Part shown: positions 10,793-19,854 of the stretch, in pieces
How positions within the stretch are numbered: position 1 is the first letter of the stretch
How the letters are laid out: each line of letters starts with the position of its first letter
Source: Prochlorococcus sp. MIT 1314
GTDB taxonomy: Bacteria > Cyanobacteriota > Cyanobacteriia > PCC-6307 > Cyanobiaceae
Length of the DNA: 64,000 nt
Direction of reading: 5' to 3'
Assembly (NCBI RefSeq): GCF_034093315.1
Contig: NZ_CP139300.1
Span: 1,302,001 to 1,366,000, forward strand
Notes under the pieces: model-generated
Database searches by the model: none
What the model was told of the DNA's origin: nothing
What the model saw: the letters and a program-made list of their open reading frames with translations, nothing else
Position numbers and translations under genes: made by a program

Positions 10793-11650
10793 TTGAATTC
10801 TATTGATAGTCAACAATTAGGCCCTAGATTGTTGATTAAGTTTCTTCAAGACGCTGCTGGGAAGGGAGATCTTGATCCATGGGATATTGATGTAATAAGT
10901 GTAATTGATAGCTTTTTAGAGCAATATTCGCAATCTCTTAAAAATACTTCGAATAGTCAACTTTCATATCAAAAAGATTTATCTGAGACAAGCGAGGCAT
11001 TTTTTGCAGCTTCGGTACTAGTAAATTTAAAGGCTCAAGTTTTGGAGTCTGATGTTTTCAAAACAAATTCGTCGGATATTGAAGATGATTTTGACGTGGA
11101 TGATCAAGATTGGATTGATCAAGAATTTGATATTCCAAAATATCCTGAAAAATATCTAAGGAGAAGATCCATAGCACAACCAATTCTTAAACGTACAACA
11201 ACATTGGGAGAACTGGTTAGTCAATTAGAGTCTATTGCTGAAGTTATAGAAACCCAAGATCTTCTGCTTATGAAGAGAAAAAGAAATAAAAAATATTCCG
11301 ATAAGGATCTAATTTCTCAAGTGAAATCTTTAGCACATCGCGAGAAACTACCAGAAACTACTAAAGAATTGGGGAAATTTATTGATGGCTGGGAAAAAGC
11401 ATTACAGTGGACAGATTTTGAATATTTAGTTAAGAAATGGCAAACAGTTGTAAAAAATGATTTAGATAAAGATCGTCTTGGGGTCTTTTGGGCTTTGTTA
11501 TTTTTATCATCTGAAAACAAAATTGAAATTAAACAAATTAATTCCTTATATGGGCCAATTCAAATTAAAAGAATAATTCCTGATGGAGGCTTAGCTCAAT
11601 TGCCCATAGAAAATCTAGAGGCAACAAATACCCCTCCCTCTGTTGCTTAG
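10793..11650 (+). CDS. scpA: Segregation and condensation protein A
   Basis: Kleisin subunit that bridges the SMC dimer in the bacterial condensin complex and helps chromosome segregation. The N-terminal segment GPRLLIKFLQDAAGKGDLDPWDIDV is close to the ScpA consensus for SMC-neck binding, given here as residues 8-32. The middle is acidic and likely flexible, and the C-terminal winged helix is at about 225-275. It is 285 aa. It starts at TTG (10793), the only start compatible with the conserved N-terminus. The partner scpB is not in the window. Confidence 0.85.
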   Translation: MNSIDSQQLGPRLLIKFLQDAAGKGDLDPWDIDVISVIDSFLEQYSQSLKNTSNSQLSYQKDLSETSEAFFAASVLVNLKAQVLESDVFKTNSSDIEDDFDVDDQDWIDQEFDIPKYPEKYLRRRSIAQPILKRTTTLGELVSQLESIAEVIETQDLLLMKRKRNKKYSDKDLISQVKSLAHREKLPETTKELGKFIDGWEKALQWTDFEYLVKKWQTVVKNDLDKDRLGVFWALLFLSSENKIEIKQINSLYGPIQIKRIIPDGGLAQLPIENLEATNTPPSVA

Positions 11651-11699
11651 CAGCTTAATAGTAATAACGTATAATCTTTAAAAAAGAGGTTTTGTTTTC

Positions 11700-12878
11700 A
11701 TGAAGGCAATGATACTTGCGGCAGGTAAAGGTACACGTGTTCAGCCAATAACTCATGTTATTCCAAAACCAATGATACCGATATTACAAAAACCTGTAAT
11801 GGAGTTTCTTTTAGAATTATTAAAAGAGCATGGCTTCAAAGAAATAATGGTTAATGTCTCTCACCTCGCTGAAGAAATTGAAAATTACTTTAGGGATGGT
11901 CAAAGATTCGGTGTGGAGATAGCCTATAGTTTTGAAGGCCGAATTGAAGATGGGGAATTGATAGGAGATGCTTTAGGTTCAGCAGGAGGATTAAAAAAAA
12001 TTCAAGATTTTCAAAAATTCTTTGATGAAACTTTTGTTGTACTTTGTGGAGATGCTTTAGTAGACTTAGATCTTACTGAAGCAGTTAAGAAACATAAGGA
12101 AAAGCGTGCAATTGCAAGTTTAATAACTAAAAAAGTAACTAGAGATCAAGTATCAAGTTATGGAGTAGTAGTCTCAGATGATAATGGTCGAATAAAAGCA
12201 TTTCAAGAAAAGCCATCTGTAGATAAAGCTCTAGGTGACTCTATTAATACAGGTATTTATCTTTTTGAGCCTGAAATTTTTAATTACATACCATCAGGTG
12301 AGAAATTTGATATTGGGGCCGATCTCTTCCCTAAACTTGTTGAAATGGATTTGCCATTTTACGCATTGCCAATGGATTTCGAATGGGTAGATATTGGAAA
12401 AGTTCCTGATTATTGGAGTGCTATTCGCAATGTATTACAGGGAAAGGTAAGACAAGTAGAGATACCTGGTAAAGAAATTAAACCTGGAGTTTTCACCGGA
12501 TTAAATGTCGCTGCTAATTGGGATATGGTTGATATTACTGGGCCAGTATATATAGGTGGAATGACAAGAATAGAAGATGGTGCAACAATTATTGGACCTG
12601 CGATGATTGGCCCAAGTTGTTGTATTTGCGAAGGTGCGACAATTGATAATTCAATTATTTTTGATTATTCTAAAATTGGTAAGGGCGTTAGACTAGTCGA
12701 TAAATTAGTATTTGGCCGTTACTGTGTGGGAAAGAATGGAGATCACTTTGATTTGCAAGATGCATCGTTGGATTGGTTGATAACAGATTCTAGAAGATCT
12801 GATATGACTGAGCCATCTCCACAGCAGAAGGCAATGGCAGAATTGTTAGGTACTGATTTGATTAATATTCCAGATTAA
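11700..12878 (+). CDS. NDP-sugar pyrophosphorylase (mannose-1-phosphate guanylyltransferase-like)
   Basis: Nucleotidyltransferase that makes an NDP-sugar from NTP and sugar-1-phosphate for cell-surface glycans. The signature GKGTRVQPITHVIPKPMIPI covers residues 9-28. The catalytic domain runs to about residue 245, with the metal site GDAL near 120 and EKPS further on. The C-terminal 110 residues have the GPA/VYIGGMTRI and GPAMIGP hexapeptide pattern of a left-handed beta helix. The true sugar (mannose, glucose or other) cannot be told from sequence. ATG start with a weak AGAGG upstream. Its 3' end overlaps metF by 17 nt, tail to tail. Confidence 0.85.
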   Translation: MKAMILAAGKGTRVQPITHVIPKPMIPILQKPVMEFLLELLKEHGFKEIMVNVSHLAEEIENYFRDGQRFGVEIAYSFEGRIEDGELIGDALGSAGGLKKIQDFQKFFDETFVVLCGDALVDLDLTEAVKKHKEKRAIASLITKKVTRDQVSSYGVVVSDDNGRIKAFQEKPSVDKALGDSINTGIYLFEPEIFNYIPSGEKFDIGADLFPKLVEMDLPFYALPMDFEWVDIGKVPDYWSAIRNVLQGKVRQVEIPGKEIKPGVFTGLNVAANWDMVDITGPVYIGGMTRIEDGATIIGPAMIGPSCCICEGATIDNSIIFDYSKIGKGVRLVDKLVFGRYCVGKNGDHFDLQDASLDWLITDSRRSDMTEPSPQQKAMAELLGTDLINIPD

Positions 12879-13752
12879 GACCAGCTTTTTCAAGAATCTC
12901 AGGGATTAAATGCTCTGCTTTAACTGCCATTAGATGAATACCATTTGCAATATTAATAAACTCTTGAGATTGTTCAGCTGCAATTTGTATCCCTTCTTGT
13001 AACGGTTCTTTAGCATCTTTAAGACGATTTAAAATATTTTCGGGGATGTTTGCTCCAGGGACGTATTTGTTTATAAAGAGAGCATTTTTGTAAGATTTCA
13101 GAAGAAATACACCTGCAATTACAGGGATTTCGAGAGGGTTGCTAATTTTTTCACAAAATTCTATCAAATTTTCTTTTTTCATAACCATTTGAGTTTGTAC
13201 GAATTGAGCTCCAGCCTCTTTTTTCTTTATCATTCTATTTTTTAAACTTTTTTGATTTTTGCAACTTGGATCTGCTGCAGCTCCTGAAAATATAAATGTT
13301 TTTTTATCAGATAATTCTCCAAATGAAGGATCAATCCCTTTATTGAACGCTTGAATTTGTTTAAGCAATCTAACTGACTCGAACTCGTGAACCGCTTTGG
13401 CATCTTGTTGATCCCCGGCTTTTACTGAATCACCAGTAATGCATAAGATGTTTTTAATTCCTAAAGCATTTGCTCCGAGAATATCTGATTGTAAAGCAAT
13501 TTTATTACGATCTCTGCAAGATATTTGCATTATTGGTTCTATCCCATTTTCTAGTAATAGTTTGGACATTGCCATGCTGCACATTCTCATTATTGCCCTG
13601 CTTCCATCGGTAATGTTAACAGCATGTACCTTATCTTTCAAAAGTTGTGCTATCTTAAGAGATCTTATGGGGTTTGCACCTCTAGGCGGCATTAACTCTG
13701 CCGTTATTACCTTAGAATTTTTTTCTAATGTCTGCTGAAGTTTTGATTTCAA
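12862..13752 (-). CDS. metF: 5,10-methylenetetrahydrofolate reductase
   Basis: Flavoprotein that reduces methylenetetrahydrofolate to methyltetrahydrofolate for methionine synthesis. It is a TIM-barrel protein of 296 aa, the bacterial MetF size. Recognisable parts are VITAELMPPRGANP near the N-terminus, VNITDGSRA, the CRDRN motif that follows QIS, and LCITGDS. The start codon is TTG at 13750-13752. I saw no cobalamin or SAM riboswitch in the 77 nt between it and the divergent LuxR gene. Confidence 0.92.
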   Translation of the reverse strand: MKSKLQQTLEKNSKVITAELMPPRGANPIRSLKIAQLLKDKVHAVNITDGSRAIMRMCSMAMSKLLLENGIEPIMQISCRDRNKIALQSDILGANALGIKNILCITGDSVKAGDQQDAKAVHEFESVRLLKQIQAFNKGIDPSFGELSDKKTFIFSGAAADPSCKNQKSLKNRMIKKKEAGAQFVQTQMVMKKENLIEFCEKISNPLEIPVIAGVFLLKSYKNALFINKYVPGANIPENILNRLKDAKEPLQEGIQIAAEQSQEFINIANGIHLMAVKAEHLIPEILEKAGLNLEY

Positions 13753-13829
13753 TTGCTTTTGTTTCTTACTTAGTTAACAAGTGTAATGAGATTGCTAAAC
13801 TTAATTAATATATAAAAGGAACTGTTTAA

Positions 13830-14108
13830 ATGCAAATGGTTGAAGAAGATGTGAACAACATTGATATGTCCGGTCTCTCAGCAAGAGAGATGGAAATCAT
13901 TGATTTAGTAGCTAATGGGCTTACAAATCAAGAAATCGCGGTAAAACTTACTATTAGTAAAAGAACTGTTGATAATCATGTAAGTAATATGTTTACCAAA
14001 ACTGGATCTAAAAATAGAGTTGCACTTTTGAATTGGGCAATGGATCATGGAAAAATTTGTAGAGACGGATTTAATTGCTGTTCCCTCCCAGATTCTGACC
14101 AAGACTAG
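13830..14108 (+). CDS. pedR: Small LuxR-type regulator, PedR-like
   Basis: A 92-aa protein that is almost only a GerE/LuxR helix-turn-helix: LSAREMEIIDLVANG and LTNQEIAVKLTISKRTVDNHV, residues 16-51. There is no receiver domain. It resembles cyanobacterial PedR, a small redox-linked regulator of photosynthesis and light-stress genes whose activity depends on a C-terminal Cys and thioredoxin. Here the tail has Cys77, Cys83 and Cys84, which fits. The symbol is inferred from length, fold and Cys placement. ATG start with AAGGA upstream. The 3' end overlaps a convergent 61-aa ORF by 38 nt. Confidence 0.7.
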   Translation: MQMVEEDVNNIDMSGLSAREMEIIDLVANGLTNQEIAVKLTISKRTVDNHVSNMFTKTGSKNRVALLNWAMDHGKICRDGFNCCSLPDSDQD

Positions 14109-14256
14109 TACCCTTTCCTTTTCTTTTATCGTTAGCTAACTCCATTAAACAATAATTTGTAGAACTTAATTCGAAGAGTTCAGCATATGCTAAGCAAACA
14201 TCTTTGTCTGAATCAACAAATCTCAATATACCTTCCTTATCGTAAAGACCATACAT
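14071..14256 (-). CDS. Small conserved hypothetical protein (61 aa)
   Basis: I do not recognise a function. The first 40 residues (MYGLYDKEGILRFVDSDKDV and on) look like a compact, soluble, well-ordered domain. The last 15 are basic and Gly/Asn-rich and are encoded in the 38-nt overlap with the PedR-like gene. ATG start. It follows the order of the cyanobacterial genes upstream of the CYTH/NAD kinase group but is transcribed towards pedR. It could be a real small protein; codon use is like the neighbours. Confidence 0.6.
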   Translation of the reverse strand: MYGLYDKEGILRFVDSDKDVCLAYAELFELSSTNYCLMELANDKRKGKGTSLGQNLGGNSN

Positions 14257-14321
14257 TTGAAGAAAATCAATTTTATTTAAATATAAAGAAAATATAAAGG
14301 AAAGGTGGCTCTTCTGGCTAG

Positions 14322-14822
14322 TTATTTTTGAGAGTTGTCAAATAGTAAGTAATTATCTTCCCATTTTGAAAAAGGTTTGTTAGAAAGACTGAAATTGGAG
14401 TAATGAGTTAGCCCAGTAATTTCTTTTGATATGAAAGATGGAAGATTTAAATCTTGCTCCTCATTGGAAAGTTCAATTTCGGCAATTTCAAGAGGAAAAT
14501 TATTTCCTTTAAAGCAATCTATAATCCAATATTTTTTTTCTACTTCTAAAAAATACCTTTCTTTTTTAATGATATTTGAAAGATTTGACATTATTATTTC
14601 ACCATCTTTTCTTGGAATGGAGTATTCAAATTCAAAATTGGTAAAGCTTTTGATATGTTTTTTGAGTGCAATTTTAAAGTCTTTCCCTGTCAACCTTATC
14701 CTAATAATCCAATCATCCAAATTTTTTGATAGATATCCTTGTTCAATGAAAATCTTTTTAGTGATAAATTTTTTCCAATTATCATTCTTTATTAGAAATC
14801 TTCTTTCTATTTCAAAGGCCAT
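14322..14822 (-). CDS. CYTH domain protein (triphosphate tunnel metalloenzyme)
   Basis: CYTH fold enzyme of 166 aa. The signature EIERRFL at residues 4-10 (ExExK-like, with Arg in place of the Lys) opens the beta-barrel tunnel. Basic and acidic residues alternate along later strands (RIRLTGKDFKIALKK, EFEYSIP, EIAEIELSNE), as in tripolyphosphatases and related enzymes. The substrate is probably an inorganic or organic triphosphate; it cannot be fixed from sequence. Its ATG follows the nadK stop directly (TAAATG), which implies coupled expression with NAD kinase. Confidence 0.82.
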   Translation of the reverse strand: MAFEIERRFLIKNDNWKKFITKKIFIEQGYLSKNLDDWIIRIRLTGKDFKIALKKHIKSFTNFEFEYSIPRKDGEIIMSNLSNIIKKERYFLEVEKKYWIIDCFKGNNFPLEIAEIELSNEEQDLNLPSFISKEITGLTHYSNFSLSNKPFSKWEDNYLLFDNSQK

Positions 14823-15734
14823 TTAATTTGCTGGATTTTTTTTAGATAAATCACCTTTCCAATCTAGTTTTTTTATTAAAGTGTTGTAATAGTTAGTACT
14901 TTTTTTGAACTTTATTATTTTGCAGGATGATTTACTTTTCTTGATCTCGCAAAAATAAGTTTCTTTAATGGTCATACATTTTGAACCGTCTCTCCATAAT
15001 TTAATTTCCCCTTTATTTTTTTTTACTGGTTTAATTATTACTTTGCTTGTATTTGGTATGACTATTGGTCTACTTGCCAAACTCATCGGGCATATAGGGT
15101 TAATAATCATTGCATCGATACTAGGATGTACAATTGGACCACCTGCAGCCATTGAGTACGCTGTTGACCCAGTAGATGTAGATATGATTAATCCATCACC
15201 TTTATATTCATTCACTTTTTCGTTATCTATTTCAATTTGTATTTGGTTGGTAGGAGAAATATCTTCTTCAACAGACTTAAAATAAAAATCATTTAAGGCA
15301 TCGTAGCTTTTTATAATTTTTTTCTCTGGACTTGTCCCAAGGATACAAACATTACAATTTAATCTATTACGAAAGTCAATTATATATTCTTCGTTTTCAA
15401 GTATTTCAATAAAAGATTTGTCAAATAAAAATTCTTTTTCTTGTGTAAGAAACCCCAAATTACCACCTATATTAATGCTCAATAAAGGAATATCATAATC
15501 AGCTAATGCATTTGCACATTTTAGGAAGGTTCCATCACCACCAATAACTATTCCAATGTCTGGCTGTGATTCTGAATTACAAAGATATGCTTTAATTTCA
15601 TTTTCATGAAAATCACTTTCTATCCTGTTTGATTTAATATTTTTTTCTTTAAGAACTTCTTCGCAGAATTTTGAAGCCTCTTGAGCTATAGAACTATCTG
15701 AACGATATACAATGAGCACTAATGAAAGTTTCAT
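14823..15734 (-). CDS. nadK: NAD kinase
   Basis: Phosphorylates NAD to NADP, needed for the NADPH pool of photosynthesis. The GGDGTF motif at residues 65-70 holds the catalytic Asp, and the second conserved block is [20 protein letters not shown] near residues 160-180, followed by GGPIVHPS and [12 protein letters not shown]. It is 303 aa, normal. ATG start. The ndhE stop lies only 9 nt upstream, so it could be read through from the ndhAIGE operon. Confidence 0.93.
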   Translation of the reverse strand: MKLSLVLIVYRSDSSIAQEASKFCEEVLKEKNIKSNRIESDFHENEIKAYLCNSESQPDIGIVIGGDGTFLKCANALADYDIPLLSINIGGNLGFLTQEKEFLFDKSFIEILENEEYIIDFRNRLNCNVCILGTSPEKKIIKSYDALNDFYFKSVEEDISPTNQIQIEIDNEKVNEYKGDGLIISTSTGSTAYSMAAGGPIVHPSIDAMIINPICPMSLASRPIVIPNTSKVIIKPVKKNKGEIKLWRDGSKCMTIKETYFCEIKKSKSSCKIIKFKKSTNYYNTLIKKLDWKGDLSKKNPAN

Positions 15735-15743
15735 TTAATGCTT

Positions 15744-16064
15744 TTACCATTTTAATAAATTAAAACTTTCCATATCTACAGTAACCCTGTTTCTGTAAAG
15801 CGATAGCAATATAGCTAATCCAACAGCTGCTTCTGCGGCAGCAACAGTAATCACAAAAATCGCAAAAACTTGTCCTTGAATTAAATTATTATCAATATAG
15901 GAAGAAAACGCCATCAAGTTTATATTTACCGCATTGAGCATTAATTCAATGCTCATAAGAACTCTGACTGCATTTCTGCTATTTAATAATCCCCAAATAC
16001 CAATGCAAAATAGTGCTGAAGATACTATCAAAAAAGCTTGAAGAGGAACTGATTCTAAATTCAT
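15744..16064 (-). CDS. ndhE: NDH-1 subunit 4L
   Basis: Small membrane subunit of NDH-1, homologous to NuoK, 106 aa with three hydrophobic helices. It carries [17 protein letters not shown] with the conserved Glu of the proton path, and a second acidic helix with [19 protein letters not shown] start. Last ndh gene in the ndhA-I-G-E series; nadK follows after 9 nt. Confidence 0.95.
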   Translation of the reverse strand: MNLESVPLQAFLIVSSALFCIGIWGLLNSRNAVRVLMSIELMLNAVNINLMAFSSYIDNNLIQGQVFAIFVITVAAAEAAVGLAILLSLYRNRVTVDMESFNLLKW

Positions 16065-16082
16065 AATAATAAAGTCGAAAGG

Positions 16083-16682
16083 TTAATTTTTATTTGTAAG
16101 TAATGGTTCTGACGATTTTTCAATTAACTCCTGATCTACAGGTAGTCCTGTTGAAATATCTTTGCTCATTACATCTCTTCTAGCTAAAACAATAGCCCCA
16201 ATCATTGCCATTAAAAGTAAAACTGAAGCAACTTCAAATGGGAGTAAATAATCACTAAATAGATGCTCACCAATCCTAATAGTTGATTCTTCTCCAATAG
16301 AGTTTTGTGGACTTGATAGGCTCCAAACATTGGTCAAATCAACTCTTATTAAGAGACTTAGTAGGGTTAAACATATCGTTGTTGAGATAATTATTCTCGA
16401 TTTAATGTTCTTGATAGGCTTTAAATCTTCTTTTTTATTAACTAGCATTATTGCAAAAATTATTAATACATTAACTGCACCCACATAAACTAAAACTTGT
16501 GCTGCAGCGACAAAACTTGCATTTAAAAGAAGATATAATCCTGCCACACTCATGAAGACTCCCCCAAGGAGAAAGGCTGAATAAACAATACTTTCGAGCA
16601 ATACAACACCAAGTGCTCCAATAATTACAACTAAAGATAGAACAGTAAAACAAATAAATTGTGTTGTTATTGCGATGGACAT
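16083..16682 (-). CDS. ndhG: NDH-1 subunit 6
   Basis: Membrane subunit of NDH-1, homologous to NuoJ, 199 aa. Four to five hydrophobic segments are visible. The conserved third helix reads AAQVLVYVGAVNVLIIFAIM and ends in LVNKKED. The C-terminal 25 residues are soluble. ATG start. It lies 13 nt after ndhI and 18 nt before ndhE. Confidence 0.94.
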   Translation of the reverse strand: MSIAITTQFICFTVLSLVVIIGALGVVLLESIVYSAFLLGGVFMSVAGLYLLLNASFVAAAQVLVYVGAVNVLIIFAIMLVNKKEDLKPIKNIKSRIIISTTICLTLLSLLIRVDLTNVWSLSSPQNSIGEESTIRIGEHLFSDYLLPFEVASVLLLMAMIGAIVLARRDVMSKDISTGLPVDQELIEKSSEPLLTNKN

Positions 16683-16695
16683 AAATTAATGGAAA

Positions 16696-17322
16696 TTAAT
16701 TAGTTGGATTAGAAACTTTATCTTTATTTTCATTGGGTTCAGGCCTCATCCAATCATAGACTTCTTCAGGTAATTTACCAACTCTAGTATCTGAAGCTGG
16801 GATTTCATGAGGGTCCATGATACCTTTGGGAAGATATGCAAGTTCTCTTAGAGGTTTAACTGATGGATCTGTTGTGACGTTTGTAGGTAGTCTACCAAGT
16901 GCGACATTATCGAAATTTAGATTGTGTCTGTCGAAAGTAGCTAATTCATATTCTTCGGTCATTGAAAGACAATTAGTTGGACAATATTCAACACAATTTC
17001 CGCAAAATATACAAACTCCAAAATCTATCGAATAATTTCTAAGTTCCTTTTTTTTAGTTTCTTTATTCATTACCCAATCAACTACTGGTAGATTTATGGG
17101 ACATACTCTCACACAAACTTCGCAAGCAATACATTTATCGAATTCATAATGTATTCTTCCTCTATATCTTTCAGAAGGTATTAATTTTTCATATGGATAT
17201 TGGACAGTAACAGGTCTTCTTCGAAGATGATCAAAGGTTACCGATATACCATTGTATAAATATTTGCCAGCATTAAATGCTTCTTTGATATAGCTATTTA
17301 TTTGTTGAAGGAAATTGTTCAT
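16696..17322 (-). CDS. ndhI: NDH-1 subunit I, two [4Fe-4S] ferredoxin-like
   Basis: Iron-sulfur subunit of the NDH-1 arm, homologous to NuoI, 208 aa. Two complete 4Fe-4S motifs: Cys64, 67, 70, 74 and Cys104, 107, 110, 114. Each fourth Cys is followed by Pro. It carries electrons through the peripheral arm towards plastoquinone; in cyanobacteria the donor is ferredoxin. The C-terminal region is acidic and probably flexible. It lies between ndhA and ndhG; a strong AT-rich hairpin separates it from ndhA. Confidence 0.95.
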   Translation of the reverse strand: MNNFLQQINSYIKEAFNAGKYLYNGISVTFDHLRRRPVTVQYPYEKLIPSERYRGRIHYEFDKCIACEVCVRVCPINLPVVDWVMNKETKKKELRNYSIDFGVCIFCGNCVEYCPTNCLSMTEEYELATFDRHNLNFDNVALGRLPTNVTTDPSVKPLRELAYLPKGIMDPHEIPASDTRVGKLPEEVYDWMRPEPNENKDKVSNPTN

Positions 17323-17364
17323 TTTGAATAATTTACTTAGTTATTTTATTTTAGTGGAATAATT

Positions 17365-17394
17365 TTAAATTTAAGTATTTTTACTTAAATTTAA
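17365..17394 (-). repeat. 13-bp AT-rich hairpin between ndhA and ndhI
   Basis: Perfect inverted repeat: 17365-17377 pairs with 17382-17394 around a TTTT loop. It covers the ndhA stop codon (17391-17393) and lies in the 68-nt ndhA-ndhI spacer. No T-run follows on the minus strand, so it is not a classic terminator. A role in mRNA processing, stability or partial termination is inferred only. Confidence 0.6.
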
Positions 17395-18509
17395 CCACCA
17401 AAGAATTGCGGAAAAGCAAGCTTTAATCCTGCAGTTATCAAAAGATTAGCAAGAGAAATTGGAAGAAGAAACTTCCATCCTAGATCTAAAAGTTGATCTA
17501 TTCTTACTCTTGGAGTTGTCCAACGTAATAATATTGCAATGAAAACTAAAAGATATGCTTTTAAAACAGTCATTATGATGCCTATTGATGCAGTGAAAAC
17601 CTGTATGAGGGGTGTATTAATTGGCAAATTAAGAAACTTAGCTATTAATTCAACTGGAATAGGAAAACCCCATCCTCCCAAATAAAGTATTGATACTAAT
17701 AAAGCTGAAAGTATTAAATTAATGTAACTACCAAGGTAGAACAATGCGAATTTCATCCCTGCATATTCAGTTTGATATCCTGCAACTAATTCTTCTTCAG
17801 CTTCAGGTAAGTCAAATGGAAGTCTTTCACATTCTGCAAGAGCACAAATCCAAAAGACTATAAAACCAATTGGTTGTCTCCAAATATTCCAACTTAGGAT
17901 TCCAGCGCCACTTTGTTGGTTAACAATGTCAATAGTACTTAGTGAATTTGTCATTAGTACGATAGCCAAAACAGATAAAGCTAAAGGTATTTCGTAACTT
18001 ATTGATTGAGCTGCAGCTCTTAATCCTCCTAATAATGAATATTTATTATTTGATGCATATCCGCTCATAAGAAGTCCAATTGGCTGGATACTACTTAAAG
18101 CGATCCATAGGAAAATTCCAATACCCACGTTACTTATTAAAAGATTTTGTCCAAAAGGAACAATTAACCAGGAGAGAATTACTGGGACAAGAACTAATAT
18201 AGGTCCTGCAGTGAAGAGAATTCCATCAGCTTTAGCTGGAATAATATCCTCTTTAACAAGTAACTTAAGACCATCTGCAATTGGTTGGAGTACTCCAAGC
18301 GCTCCTGCATATTCGGGGCCTATTCTTTGTTGAGCAGCAGCAGATATTTTTCTTTCAAGCCAAACTGTTACTAAAACACCAACAACTGCCGCTACTAAAA
18401 CTAATAGCATAGGTAGAGGGAGCCAAATTATATGAGCAATTTCACTAGAAAGGCCAAAACCTTTTAAGAATTCATTAAAACTATATTCGAGATCTAATCC
18501 GTATTCCAA
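17391..18509 (-). CDS. ndhA: NDH-1 subunit 1
   Basis: Quinone-site membrane subunit of NDH-1, homologous to NuoH, 372 aa with about eight helices. The conserved segment [23 protein letters not shown] and the loop with [19 protein letters not shown] hold the charged residues typical of the quinone channel entrance. The start is TTG (18507-18509). First gene of the ndhA-I-G-E operon; gltA is upstream on the same strand, 75 nt away. Confidence 0.95.
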   Translation of the reverse strand: MEYGLDLEYSFNEFLKGFGLSSEIAHIIWLPLPMLLVLVAAVVGVLVTVWLERKISAAAQQRIGPEYAGALGVLQPIADGLKLLVKEDIIPAKADGILFTAGPILVLVPVILSWLIVPFGQNLLISNVGIGIFLWIALSSIQPIGLLMSGYASNNKYSLLGGLRAAAQSISYEIPLALSVLAIVLMTNSLSTIDIVNQQSGAGILSWNIWRQPIGFIVFWICALAECERLPFDLPEAEEELVAGYQTEYAGMKFALFYLGSYINLILSALLVSILYLGGWGFPIPVELIAKFLNLPINTPLIQVFTASIGIIMTVLKAYLLVFIAILLRWTTPRVRIDQLLDLGWKFLLPISLANLLITAGLKLAFPQFFGG

Positions 18510-18584
18510 AATTTTTACGTTATTTACTTAATACATTAACTCTTCACAAACAATATGTGTGTTTTTTATGAAAAGCTGCAAATA

Positions 18585-19730
18585 TTATTCTCTATTTTCT
18601 AGGCTGATCCAATCTCTTGGCTCTGAACCAGTATAGATTTGAGATGGTCTAAAAATTCTATTTGCTCCAAGTTGCTCTCTCCAATGTGCTAACCAACCAG
18701 CAACTCTAGATATGGCAAAAATTGGAGTAAATAAATCACGAGGAATACCAAGTTTTCTATAAACAAGACCAGAATAAAAGTCTACATTAGGGAATATACC
18801 CTTGGGGCCAAGTCTTGGTATTGCCTCTGCCTCTATTGATTTAGCAACTTCATACATTTCATCTGCTCCAAATCTAATAAAAAGCTCTTCTGCCAGCTTT
18901 TGAAGAATAATTGCTCTTGGATCTTTGACTTTATATTCTCTATGGCCGAAGCCCATTATCTTACTTTTATTTTTTATAGCGTTATCTAAAAAAGACCCAG
19001 CATTTTCTGGAGTTTTGATCTCTTCTAACATTGCAATCACATCTTCATTTGCTCCTCCATGCAGTGGGCCAGCTAGTGTTCCTACTGCAGAGGCGATGAC
19101 AGCATATGGGTCTGTAAGAGTACTTGCAGTCACTCTAGCGCTAAATGTACTTGCGTTTAAACTATGTTCTGCATGTAGAATTAGACACCTATCAAAAACT
19201 TTTGCAGCTATAGGATCTTGTTCTTTTTCAGTCAGCATGTAGAGAAAATTTGATGAGTAAGTTAAATCATCTCTAGGTTGAATTGGGTCTTGTCCTTTCC
19301 TAATAAGCTGAAATGCAGCAATCATTGTGGGTATTTTTGCTATTAGTCTTATCACTGCGTTGTAGATGTAATTAGGATCATCTATTGCTCTACGTGAATA
19401 GAAGAGCCCCAAAGAAGCTGCACTAGATTGAAGAGCATCCATAGGATGACCAGTGGCAGGGAAACATTTCATCATATCTCTGACTCTAAAACTTAACCTT
19501 CGATGCATCTGAACTTCTTGTTCAAAATTTCTAAGTTGGATAGCTGTGGGCAATTCACCCCAAATCAAAAGGTAAGCAGTTTCTAAAAAACTGCTTTTTT
19601 TGGATAGTTCCTCAATGGAGTAGCCTCTGTACAATAATTTACCTTTGTTGCCGTCTATATCACAAATAGATGAATTAGTAACTGGGACACCCTCTAATCC
19701 TGGTTTTAAAATTACTTTGTTACTATCCAA
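18585..19730 (-). CDS. gltA: Citrate synthase
   Basis: Joins oxaloacetate and acetyl-CoA to citrate, feeding the route to 2-oxoglutarate for nitrogen assimilation. It has 381 aa, the short type II-like/2-methylcitrate synthase size. The catalytic triad is visible: His224 in GPLHGGANE, His263 in GFGHREYK and Asp317 in NVDFYSG. The start used is TTG (19728-19730) in front of MDSNKVILKPGLEGVP; no ATG fits better. The family cannot exclude methylcitrate synthase activity, but this is the only such gene in view. Confidence 0.9.
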   Translation of the reverse strand: MDSNKVILKPGLEGVPVTNSSICDIDGNKGKLLYRGYSIEELSKKSSFLETAYLLIWGELPTAIQLRNFEQEVQMHRRLSFRVRDMMKCFPATGHPMDALQSSAASLGLFYSRRAIDDPNYIYNAVIRLIAKIPTMIAAFQLIRKGQDPIQPRDDLTYSSNFLYMLTEKEQDPIAAKVFDRCLILHAEHSLNASTFSARVTASTLTDPYAVIASAVGTLAGPLHGGANEDVIAMLEEIKTPENAGSFLDNAIKNKSKIMGFGHREYKVKDPRAIILQKLAEELFIRFGADEMYEVAKSIEAEAIPRLGPKGIFPNVDFYSGLVYRKLGIPRDLFTPIFAISRVAGWLAHWREQLGANRIFRPSQIYTGSEPRDWISLENRE

Positions 19731-19854
19731 TTGCTTAATTCAATATCAAATACTTATAGATTAAAGATAGTCAAATAATTTTTAATTAACCACAAGTTAT
19801 AAACTTCACAAAAATATAGAATGATTGAGTTTGAAGCTTGTTTGAATCACTTTA

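Noticed and set aside
13439-13738. Plus-strand ORF of 99 codons inside metF
   Set aside because: Antisense shadow of a firmly identified enzyme gene.
13753-13829. Riboswitch (SAM or cobalamin) before metF
   Set aside because: The 77-nt spacer is too short and lacks the conserved boxes.
14431-14826. Plus-strand ORF of 131 codons opposite the CYTH gene
   Set aside because: Antisense shadow; composition is that of a reversed coding frame.
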